DNA from: Dictyocoela muelleri
Lineage: Eukaryota; Microsporidia
NCBI GenBank assembly: GCA_016256075.1
Contig: SDVU01000409.1
Location: 1-13,722, forward strand
Reading direction: 5' to 3'
DNA length: 13,722 nucleotides
The number at the start of each line of letters is the position of its first letter. Position 1 is the stretch's first letter. Below the pieces are notes generated by a model. The model was not told where the DNA came from, ran no database searches, and was given only the letters and a program-made list of their open reading frames with translations. Positions 1-6,608 of this stretch are shown here, piece by piece. Position numbers and translations under genes: made by a program.

Positions 1-472
1 TTAATTTATCAATACTTTGACGAATTTTGTAATTATAAGTTAGATTTTTATAATTTAAACCTTATTAAATAAATTATGCTTATTTTTAATTAATTGTCGA
101 TTTTTTTAATAAGTCGATTTTTTTAGTCATAATTTCCAAAAATGATTAAAAAATCGAGCTTGACTGTATATTTAATTTTCAATATGAATTTTTAGTATTG
201 AATTTTTAATATGAATTTTAAATTTAAAAATTTTTTATATTGGGTTTTTAATTTTTAATTTTAACTTCACTACTACTTTGGGTCTTATCATTTTACTATA
301 GTTGCTCTGAAATAAATAAACATACTTAAAATTATAATTTTTAATATTTTAATTTTTAATAATTGATTTTATTTTTTTCATTTAATTTGCAGTAAAATGT
401 TTCTGATGAATGGTCTAGATTTTATAATTATTTATAATTTTGATCTTAAATATAAAAAAAATAATTTAATTA
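1..472. other. AT-rich DNA, nothing recognised
   Basis: Very AT-rich with repeated AATTTTTAATATGAATTTT-like stretches near 170-260. No gene, RNA or transposon end identified. Confidence 0.6.
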
Positions 473-544
473 TGTGTGTTTGCAGAGTGGTTAATGAAAA
501 AAAGTCAGTCTACTAACTATCATGGTTCGATTCATTTGATTGCA
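473..544 (+). pseudogene. tRNA-like sequence, A box and B box present
   Basis: TTGCAGAGTGGTTA resembles an A box and GGTTCGATTC is a perfect B box, 44 bases apart. The putative acceptor arms (473-479 with 538-544) form about five pairs including wobbles, but D, anticodon and T stems are poor. Likely a tRNA-derived fossil; a working tRNA is unlikely. Confidence 0.3.
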
Positions 545-583
545 TAATTTATTAAATAATTTAATAAAAATCAAAAATCAAAA

Positions 584-650
584 ACGATCACCGCAAGAAT
601 CGAACATGCGCGAGCTGAACGTATGTCGCGCGCTGTGCGCGCGACATTTA
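584..650 (-). other. B-box-like motif with GC-rich hairpin and T-run, possible Pol III transcript
   Basis: On the minus strand a perfect 10-bp hairpin (ATGTCGCGCG, loop CACAG, CGCGCGACAT; 647-623) is followed by GTTCGATTC (about 606-598), a tRNA-like T-arm context (GCATG/CTTGC, four of five pairs), then TTGCGGTGATCG and a TTTTT run at about 583. No A box or full cloverleaf is seen. This could be a small Pol III RNA or the end of a tRNA-derived repeat. The high GC of the stem is exceptional for this window. Confidence 0.25.
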
Positions 651-853
651 ATATTCCATATGATTTCAAGAATTCAAGAATTCAACTGATTTAATATTAT
701 CAACAAATATATCATCATATATTGAAAAGATGTTTATATTCATATGGATTGACCACCTTTTTGTAAAAATTGGAAATTTTCAAAAAAACTAATAAAATCA
801 AAAAAATTAAAAATTCACAAATTTTACATAAGCGCCGTAAATTTAATTATATA

Positions 854-907
854 TCCCGTTTTCCCCATGGGTAAAAACGAGAAAGGTTCCTATTTAATTT
901 TTTAGGA
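854..907. repeat. Two small hairpins
   Basis: CCCGTTTTCCCCATGGG with TAAAAACGAG (856-881) is an imperfect palindrome centred on CCATGG. Immediately after it, TTCCTA and TAGGAA (887-907) pair across an AT loop. The first resembles the tip of family B MITEs (TATCCCGTT), so it may be a solo or collapsed end; there is no gene nearby. Confidence 0.35.
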
Positions 908-1265
908 AAGGTACTATTTTGATTTTCAGTGATCTAAGGCTTAAACTTACAAACTTAAACCCTAATTTGAAGTCACTCTGTAATAAACATCATAGTCAAT
1001 TGTCTCTTTTAATAAATTATTTTAATTTGTATCTATTAATTGCCTAAATAAATAAAAATTTTAACAATTTTTTTAAATAACTAATATTTTGAGTGGGGGG
1101 GGCAACAGAATTTTTTTTCGGATGAGGACATGAGATAAAATAGGTTGGAAAAATTATATTAGACTAGGTCTTAATCAGCTATACTACAGTAAAAAAAACT
1201 GTATATTACCATTATAATTCTATGGTTATTGACCGCTTAATGTCAATCCCTATTATTTATTAAAA
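908..1265. other. Noncoding, one G8-9 run
   Basis: No gene seen. A homopolymer of about eight to nine Gs at 1095-1102 stands out in the AT-rich background but has no partner structure nearby. Confidence 0.55.
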
Positions 1266-1337
1266 TGGTCCATTGGGACTTGAACTTCGATACTTAAATG
1301 CTACATTCAAAAGTGTAACCACTGAGCTATCTGGCAT
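1266..1337 (-). pseudogene. tRNA-like sequence with intact Pol III A and B boxes
   Basis: The minus strand has TAGCTCAGTGGTTA, a perfect A box, and GTTCAAGTCC, a perfect B box, at normal tRNA spacing within a 72-nt span, followed by TTTT. The acceptor, D and T stems do not pair well, so this is not a working tRNA by eye. It is either a decayed tRNA gene or the head of a tRNA-derived repeat. No confident anticodon can be given. Confidence 0.4.
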
Positions 1338-1804
1338 GAATGAATTGTGCAGTCTCAAATATCCTTTTTTTAAAAAAAGACATCATTAAAAAATAAAATT
1401 AAATCATTAAATATCCAGTTTAATTGCACTCTGTAATCTCTCATGCAGCTCTTTTAAAGAAATTAAACCCGAATCATTTAAATATCAAAGCCTTCTAATT
1501 TTTTTATTTTCTACATATTTTTTTTATTCTTTCTAATTTTCCACTAGCAATCAATCTTTTAGATTCAATTTCATTAAAAATTTGAATTTCTTTCAAAGTA
1601 TTTAATATTTCGATATTCAGTTGAGCAAACAATACTCATTACCATTTACACCAGTACTCTTATATCGGAACATAAAAACATCAATTATGGACACTTTATA
1701 CCCTTTTTCTCTATTTACCCATAAAAAATTAATCATTATAGGGTGGTATGCTTTTTTCTGAAAAATGTGCATTTTGAGACATAACCAAATGAATTTTAAT
1801 AATT
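1338..1804. other. Noncoding AT-rich DNA
   Basis: No open frame of note on either strand and no repeat structure beyond poly(T) runs. Confidence 0.55.
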
Positions 1805-1914
1805 ATTTATTTATGGTAGTTTTTTTATGGTAGTTTTTTTTATTTATGGTAATTTTTTTATTTATGGTAATTTTTTATTTATGGTAGTTTTTTGTATTTA
1901 TGATAGTTTTTTTT
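1805..1914. repeat. Minisatellite, unit about TATTTATGGTAGTTTTTT
   Basis: Six imperfect copies of an 18-20 bp unit TATTTATGGTAGTTTTTT, with variants GGTAATTT and GATAGTTT and varying T-run length. No nearby gene. Confidence 0.85.
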
Positions 1915-2249
1915 AAAAAAAATATTTAATAAGATTATTAAAAATTAAATATTGTTAATATAAATCTTAGTGTTATAAGTTATGTAATCAAAATTTCGAA
2001 TTTTTTTATATATTAAAACGGAAATGACAATTGTGAATTAGCTCTTGATCTCCAAAAAAAGATTTATTTTAAGAGAATTTTTTGTTTGGTTTGTTAGACA
2101 TGATTTAACAATCATATTCTTTTTTACGCTTTTCTTGATATATTGAAATATTTAATATATTAAAATTTGTAGAGAAAACAAAATTAATTTGTGCATTTAG
2201 ATTTTTATAAACGTCATATTATTTTTAATATGTTTTAGTTCGCGGGATC
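1915..2249. other. Noncoding AT-rich DNA
   Basis: No gene seen. The last bases (TTAGTTCGCGGGATCTC, 2237-2253) directly precede the 16-bp array and may be the outer tip of the element whose subterminal repeat that array is. Confidence 0.5.
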
Positions 2250-2392
2250 TCATAATCCAGAAAATATATAATCAAGAAAATTCATAATCCAGAATTTATT
2301 ATCCGGAAAATTCATAATCCTGAAAATTAATAATCCGGAAAATTAATAATCCGGAAAATTAATAATCCGGAAAATTAATAATCTATAAATTC
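2250..2392. repeat. 16-bp tandem array (ATAATCCGGAAAATTA)
   Basis: About nine head-to-tail copies of a 16-bp unit with core ATAATCCGGAAAATTA. Copies at 2320-2380 are nearly perfect; copies to the left are diverged (CAGAAA, CAAGAA and similar). The motif resumes briefly at 3147-3180, beyond the two family B MITEs, and appears in inverse orientation at 5264-5366. A stretch ending ATAATCCGG is common in the ends of pogo/Tigger-type elements, so this may be an amplified piece of such a terminus. That link is an inference. Confidence 0.85.
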
Positions 2393-2398
2393 AGTTAT

Positions 2399-2683
2399 AT
2401 CCCGTTCATACTGCCTAAAATTTCTTTTCGGAGAGAAAATGATAAAAAACATCTACTAAGGTGTTTTTATCTGATAAATTCTAAAATTTTTGCATTTTTT
2501 CATAAAATTAGTACATTATGTAAAATTACATAATTTATCTTCGTTAAATTAGGTAATTTTATAAATTATACTAATTTTATGAAAAAAATGCAAACATTTT
2601 AGAATTTATCAGATGAAAATACCTAAGTAATAGTTTTTATAATTTTATCTTCGAAAAGAAATTTTAGGCAGTATGAACAGGTA
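2399..2683. mobile_element. Palindromic MITE, family B copy 1
   Basis: About 285 bp made of two long inverted arms. The left arm begins TATCCCGTTCATACTGCCT, then AAAATTTCTTTTCGG; the right arm ends CGAAAAGAAATTTTAGGCAG, then TATGAACAGGTATA. The arms continue through TTTATCTGATAAATTCTAAA and CATAAAATTAGTACAT, so the element is palindromic almost to its centre near 2535. TA-rich flanks are compatible with a TA target site but the duplication is not clean. No coding capacity. Confidence 0.75.
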
Positions 2684-2867
2684 TAAATTAAACTTTCTTA
2701 TAAAATTATAAAAAAATTTTTTAACTCAAATGTAATTTACGACATTAAAAAGTGAAGACATATTTTTTTTATTATTTCGAAAAAAAAACGTTTTTTTAAC
2801 TTGTTAATATCGTGAAATTCAATGTGAGTAAAAAAATTTTAAAATATTCATAAGTGAGGTAAATCTA

Positions 2868-3145
2868 TACCCGTTCATACAACCCAATTTTTTTTGTAGA
2901 GAAAATGAGAAAAACTAGTAATAAGGTATTTTCATCTGATAAATTCGAAAATGTTTGCATTTTTTCATAAAATTAGTACATATGTTTAATTACATAATTT
3001 ATCTTCACTAGATTAGGTAAATTTACATAATGTACTAATTTTATAAAAAAATGCAAACATTTCAGAAGTTATCAGATGAAAATACCTTAGTACTAGTTTT
3101 TTATCATTTTATATCTGAAAAAAAATTGGGTAGGATAAACGAGAT
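2868..3145. mobile_element. Palindromic MITE, family B copy 2
   Basis: Second copy of the family at 2399-2683, in the same design. The left end is TACCCGTTCATACAACCC with AATTTTTTTT, and the right end is AAAAAATTGGGTAGGATAAA then CGAGATA. The inner parts (TTTTCATCTGATAA, AAATGTTTGCATTTTTT, ATAAAATTAGTACAT) are shared with copy 1, while the subterminal stretch differs (AACCCAATTTT rather than TGCCTAAAATTT). The two are therefore diverged subfamilies or independently mutated copies rather than a simple duplication. Confidence 0.72.
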
Positions 3146-3211
3146 AGAATCGAAAATTCATAATCTAGAAAATTTTTAACCTTTAAATGCAGTTTTTTTG
3201 GTGTCGAACTA

Positions 3212-3585
3212 ATGGAAGACCAAAAAGATATTAGTGGCAGACAATTTAATATTTACAAACTCAAAATCATATTACACCAAATAAACTACTGAAAATGCTC
3301 ATCTGTTATGTGGGATATCAATCCTAAATCAGAAAGATTGTTTTTATTATCTGTGACGGGAGAGCACACTATTCAGCATTCTTTTGATCAAGTTGACGTT
3401 TTACAGATTAAGGATCAAATAAAGGATATGTTAGCTGGATGAGCCCCGAATTCCAGGAAAAAATTATATGTAGACCAAAACGACAAAATACATAATATTT
3501 GGCACCAATATGAAGAAGGCAATTTTGGATCTGTCGAAATGCTTGAAGAGATAATGAATTCCATTAAATTGACGTTTAAGATATA
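3212..3585 (+). pseudogene. Interrupted coding remnant, not recognised
   Basis: From an ATG at 3212 the plus strand reads for about 120 codons with protein-like composition, higher GC than its surroundings and charged, helix-prone stretches (for example QVDVLQIKDQIKDML and SVEMLEEIMNSIKL). It is interrupted about twice, and it stops abruptly where the TA-flanked element at 3586-5214 begins. I do not recognise the family. Since it lies between the two inverted 16-bp arrays, it may be what is left of the gene of that larger element, but a fragment of a host gene cannot be excluded. Confidence 0.35.
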
Positions 3586-3599
3586 CAGTGTCCCCGAAT

Positions 3600-3722
3600 T
3601 CTCCACTTTCGCTGGTTTAAAAAAAGTGGAGAATTACGGTGGATTGAGAATTACGGGAGGAGGGAAATTATGGTGAGTTTAGAATTACGGGAGGTTGAGA
3701 ATTACGAGAGGTGGAGAATTTT
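3600..3722. repeat. GTGGAGAATTACGG-type short repeats, left flank of element
   Basis: Five or so copies of a degenerate 14-20 bp unit around GGTGGAGAATTACGGGAGG lie just inside the left end of the 3586-5214 element. The same core (GGTGGAGAATTT) recurs at 5040-5210 near the right end in the same orientation. The first copy, at the very terminus, is inverted (GAATTCTCCACTTTCGC) and forms a small hairpin with the next. Confidence 0.7.
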
Positions 3723-3776
3723 ATTAGATTAAATTAAAAATAAAAAATGTTAATTTTATTTATTAAAATAATCGGT

Positions 3777-4066
3777 ACAGAATCCCTCAATAGATCAAGA
3801 ATTAGACCTAAAAAGGTGATCAAAAAGATAAGTTCTTGAAAAGCTCTCGGGTAATATTTTTGTGAATCGAGTTAATAATATTTTTTTCATTAAAATGGCA
3901 ATATACACACTAAAAATCAAAGATTTTTCTGTATATATTACCATTTTAATTAAAAAAAATATTTACTATTAACTCGATTCCCGATAATATTACTCGAGTG
4001 ATTTTCAAAAACTTAACTTTTTGATTACCTTTTTAGGTATAATTCTTAGTCTATTGGAGACTCTGT
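3777..4066. mobile_element. Foldback MITE, family A copy 1 (nested)
   Basis: About 290 bp, almost entirely two inverted arms. The left end ACAGAATCCCTCAATAGATC matches the reverse complement of the right end, ACAGAGTCTCCAATAGACT, and pairing continues inward through AAGAATTA, ACCTAAAAAGG, a shared stretch with CTCG, and AATCGAGTTAATA. A short core around 3900-3950 is itself palindromic. There is no coding capacity. It lies inside the 3586-5214 element, so it inserted later. A TA precedes the left CAG; the matching right flank reads TC, probably a decayed TA. A second copy is at 8758-9066. Confidence 0.75.
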
Positions 4067-4076
4067 CTGGGTTTTA

Positions 4077-4275
4077 TACTTATAGACCCTTTTTTTAAAA
4101 TTTATAGACACATTTTAAACATCTAGACACGTTTTTCCAAAGTTATAATAACATTTCTTTCAGAAGTTTAGATACATTTTTTCAAAGTTATAGACCCATT
4201 TTTTTAAGTTTTTGACACATTTTTTATAGTGTTATAGACCCATTTTTATAGTGTTATAGACCATTTATCCGGAGA
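4077..4275. repeat. Degenerate tandem repeat, unit about TATAGACCCATTTTTTCAAAGT
   Basis: About eight degenerate copies of a unit of roughly 22 bp (TTATAGACCCATTTTTT with AAAGT spacers). Its reverse complement is the repeat at 4800-5025 (AAAATGGGTTTATAACTTTG), so the two arrays could pair as the arms of a large hairpin inside the 3586-5214 element. Confidence 0.75.
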
Positions 4276-4319
4276 TATTGATCATCCTCGGATTTCAGTT
4301 TCTATTAATTTTTTTAACT

Positions 4320-4770
4320 CATATTTTTCACCCCATATTTTTCATCTCAATTTTTATCGCTAATATTTAACCCTATTTTCTAACCCTTATTTTATCATCC
4401 TTTTTTTAACAAAGGTTAAAAATTTTGAGTTAAAAAATATGGGTTGGGAAATATGGGTTAAAAAAATATGGGTTAAAAAATATTGGTTAGAAAATATGGG
4501 TTTAAAAGCAATGATAAAATGTAAAGCTAAAAAATAAGGGAAAAAATAGGTTGGGTTGAAAAATATGGCGTGAAACATACAGGATAAAAAATATGGGATG
4601 GAAAATTGGGATGAAAAATATGGACTAAAAAATATGGGTTAAAAATAAGGGGTTAAAATACGGGTTAAAAATAAGGGTTAAAAAATAAGGGTTAAAATAA
4701 GGGTTAAAAAATATAGTTTAAAAAATATGAGGTAAAAATAATGGTTAAAAATAAATGTTAAAAATAATTA
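4320..4770. repeat. AAAAATATGGGTTA arrays in inverted arrangement
   Basis: From about 4410 to 4770 there are more than twenty copies of a 13-17 bp unit near AAAAATATGGGTTA, with variants GGGATGG and ATAAGGGTTA. From 4320 to 4400 the same unit runs in the opposite orientation (TAACCCTATTTTC, CACCCCATATTTTT), turning over near AACAAAGG at 4408. A minus-strand open frame across this stretch is a product of the repeat and is not a gene. Confidence 0.8.
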
Positions 4771-4799
4771 ATTGGTAGAAATTCAGCGGTTCATCTATA

Positions 4800-5025
4800 A
4801 ATCTGGCAAAATGGGTCCTATAAGTTTGAAAATGGGGTTTATAACTTTGAAAAAAAGAGGTTTATAACTTTGAAAAAAGGGATTATAACTTTGAAAAAGA
4901 GGGTTTATAACTTTGAAAAGGGGGTTATAACTTTTGAAAATCCCTGTATAACTATGAAAAAATGGGTTGATTACTTCTAAAAAATAAGTCTATAACTATG
5001 AAAAACCCTGTAAAAAAATTTTAGT
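4800..5025. repeat. Degenerate tandem repeat, unit about GGGTTTATAACTTTGAAAAA
   Basis: Nine or ten copies of a 20-24 bp unit, GGTTTATAACTTTGAAAAA, with variable G and A run lengths. It is the inverse of the array at 4077-4275. Together with the inner arrays at 4320-4770 it gives the element a nested inverted layout. Confidence 0.78.
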
Positions 5026-5039
5026 CGATGGCGAATTTG

Positions 5040-5212
5040 AAGGGGATGGGGAATTTTGGGGGATGTCGAAATTGAGATGTGGCGAATTGGGGAGTGCCTT
5101 TAATTCAAATAAGAAAAATTTATAAAAAAATTTAGTTGAGAATTTGGGGGGAGGGTGGAGAATTTAGGGGGGGTGGAGAATTTGGAGGGAAATAGAATTT
5201 GGGAGGGAACGC
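5040..5212 (+). repeat. G-rich repeat GGTGGAGAATTTGGGG, quadruplex-prone
   Basis: A strikingly G-rich patch in very AT-rich DNA, with runs of 4 to 7 Gs separated by GGAGAATTT-like spacers (for example GGGGAATTTTGGGGGATG). Four or more G runs lie within short distances, so the plus strand could fold as G-quadruplexes. It forms the right subterminal part of the 3586-5214 element and shares its core with 3600-3722. Confidence 0.7.
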
Positions 5213-5263
5213 TGTATTTAGTTTTTTATTTTAATTTAATTTAATTTACATTTAAAAATAATA

Positions 5264-5366
5264 ATTTTCAGATTATAAATCTTCAAGATTATTAATTTCT
5301 GGCTTTTAATTTTCTGGATTTTTAATTTTCTAAATTTTTAATTTCCTGGATTCTGAATTATAACCG
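5264..5366. repeat. Inverted counterpart of the 16-bp array
   Basis: Read on the minus strand, this stretch gives repeated ATCCAGAAAATTAAAA, TTTAGAAAATTAAAA and AATCCAGGAAATTAA units, which are diverged copies of the motif arrayed at 2250-2392 on the plus strand. The two arrays face each other across about 3 kb. They could be the subterminal repeats of one large element now filled with later insertions. Units here are more diverged than those on the left. Confidence 0.6.
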
Positions 5367-5476
5367 TTTTAGTTATCCTCTAAAACAGTGTTTATAAAAT
5401 GTGCACCCTAGAAATTTGTTAGCTACGCTCTAAACATTTAAAATATATTTTATAATTTTATTTTTTAATATCAGAT

Positions 5477-5764
5477 TTGTGTTTGATTTGCAATTTAATG
5501 TTGAAAATTAGCAACAATCAAATGCAAAAAAAGAGAGAATACTTAAAAATTGCTGATGAAATATGTGTTTGTTTTGCAAATATAAGACCTAACATTGAAG
5601 ATATCGTCGATAGTCTTCAAGCACATATTTTCATCACGATATATTTAATAGAAGTTTTTTTTCTAAAAATATCGATTATAATTTCTTTCAGCTCTTGTAA
5701 TCAAATATTTTTTTTTTCATTTTTTGGGTGCACTCGAAAAAAAAATCTTAAAAGTGTGACCTGA
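5477..5764 (+). CDS. Short ORF of unknown function, doubtful
   Basis: An open frame of 95 codons that begins in the ORF sense with TTG; the first ATG is at 5498. The middle part (REYLKIADEICVCFANIRPN, then IEDIVDSLQ) has protein-like, amphipathic helical composition, after which the frame runs into low-complexity T-rich DNA with hydrophobic and F-rich translation. A TTTTTTAATATCAG acceptor-like sequence sits right before it, so it could be an exon or, more likely, a fragment of a decayed gene. No GGG or CCC start signal precedes any ATG. Family not recognised. Confidence 0.2.
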   Translation: MCLICNLMLKISNNQMQKKREYLKIADEICVCFANIRPNIEDIVDSLQAHIFITIYLIEVFFLKISIIISFSSCNQIFFFSFFGCTRKKNLKSVT

Positions 5765-6556
5765 CATAAAAAAAGGTTTGAGAAAAACTGTTCTAACGGA
5801 ACAAAAAACATGTTCTTTTGTTTATATTTAATATAATTGTAAATTTTTTAATTTATTCATTTGTATTTATTTTATATAAATGAGTTTATTCAAAAAATTA
5901 TAAAAAAATAATTATAGTTCTGACAAAACAAAATTAGCAGATTGTTTGCTTTTATAAGTATATTGTAAAAAAACATTTTGATGCCATAATCACTTTAAAA
6001 TAAAAAATATCATTAAATCATTCATAATAGACATTTTTTTACTTTTTCTGATTAATTTCAACTATATTTTAACTTGGGTTCCTCTTTTTAATATTATTAG
6101 AGATACCGTTTTTTTTATATTTTTTTGCATATCTAAAATGATAATTCTTTAATAAAATTTATTTTCGAATAAATTTATTTTTAGCGAGCGGTAATATTTT
6201 TTATAATAAATTTAATCTATAGACAGACAATGTTAAAAATATATATATCATGATTATTTTAAATACATCTTTTTGAGATTTATTCAAATTAAAGTGAAAT
6301 TATTCATAAAAAGTATTGATTTTAAAAAATTTAACGATTTTCCTAAAATTCTGCATGAGCAATGCCAATTAAACTTCAGATTTTGTAAATGTGTCGGAAG
6401 AATTTGTACTATAAGTTGAAAATATCCATAATTACCAACTCGATGAAATTCTTAAAACCTTGGTCTTTAAACTTTTAGATTTATGCATAATGATTATAAA
6501 TAAAAATATTTTGCATAATTATAAAAAAATATAAACTGAAATCTCAAGACTTTCAT
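5765..6556. other. Intergenic region 3' of SEC61A
   Basis: About 790 bases of AT-rich DNA with no convincing frame. A small inverted motif TGTTCTAACGGAACA occurs near 5788. No terminator-like or transposon-end structure was found. Confidence 0.5.
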
Positions 6557-6608
6557 CAACTCATTTATTCAATGAATCTCACCAATTCATTTATTCAATG
6601 AATCTCAC
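6557..6608 (-). repeat. 26-bp tandem duplication across the SEC61A stop codon
   Basis: Two adjacent 26-bp units, 6557-6582 and 6583-6608, differ at a single base (C versus T, fourth base of each unit on the plus strand). The upstream copy, on the gene's strand, encodes the last codons (VRFIE), the TAA stop and the first bases after it. The second copy lies in the 3' UTR. Each copy carries GAATAAATG, so an AATAAA-like poly(A) signal overlapping the stop codon is also duplicated. The near identity suggests a recent event. The Sec61 C-terminal tail is not conserved in length or sequence, so it is probably harmless. Confidence 0.9.

Larger units (their letters stand above)
3586..5214. mobile_element. 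1.6-kb nonautonomous TA-flanked (Tc1/mariner-like) element
   Basis: The ends are short inverted repeats, CAGTGTCCCCGAATTCTCCAC on the left (with its last base just past the limit of perfect match) and on the right, read inward, CAGCGTTCCCTCCCAAATTC followed by a second AAATTCTCCAC. The element is flanked on both sides by TA (3584-3585 and 5215-5216), the target duplication of Tc1/mariner-type elements. The inside has no coding capacity. It is built from short repeat arrays: GTGGAGAATT-type units near both ends, then arrays that are partly inverted copies of each other (4077-4275 with 4800-5025, and 4320-4400 with 4410-4770). A separate 290-bp MITE sits inside it at 3777-4066. The superfamily assignment rests on the TA and the CAGTG-type end only. 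Confidence 0.6.

Noticed and set aside
1266-1337. Functional tRNA gene
   Set aside because: A and B boxes fit, but acceptor, D and T stems fail to pair, so no isotype or anticodon can be defended.
2250-2392. CRISPR array
   Set aside because: The 16-bp units are head to tail without unique spacers; this is a tandem repeat in a eukaryotic context.
3415-3606. Minus-strand 63-codon frame
   Set aside because: Antisense to the coding remnant at 3212-3585, which has the more protein-like reading.
4387-4578. Minus-strand 63-codon frame
   Set aside because: Lies wholly in the AAAAATATGGGTTA repeat array and its translation is repetitive.
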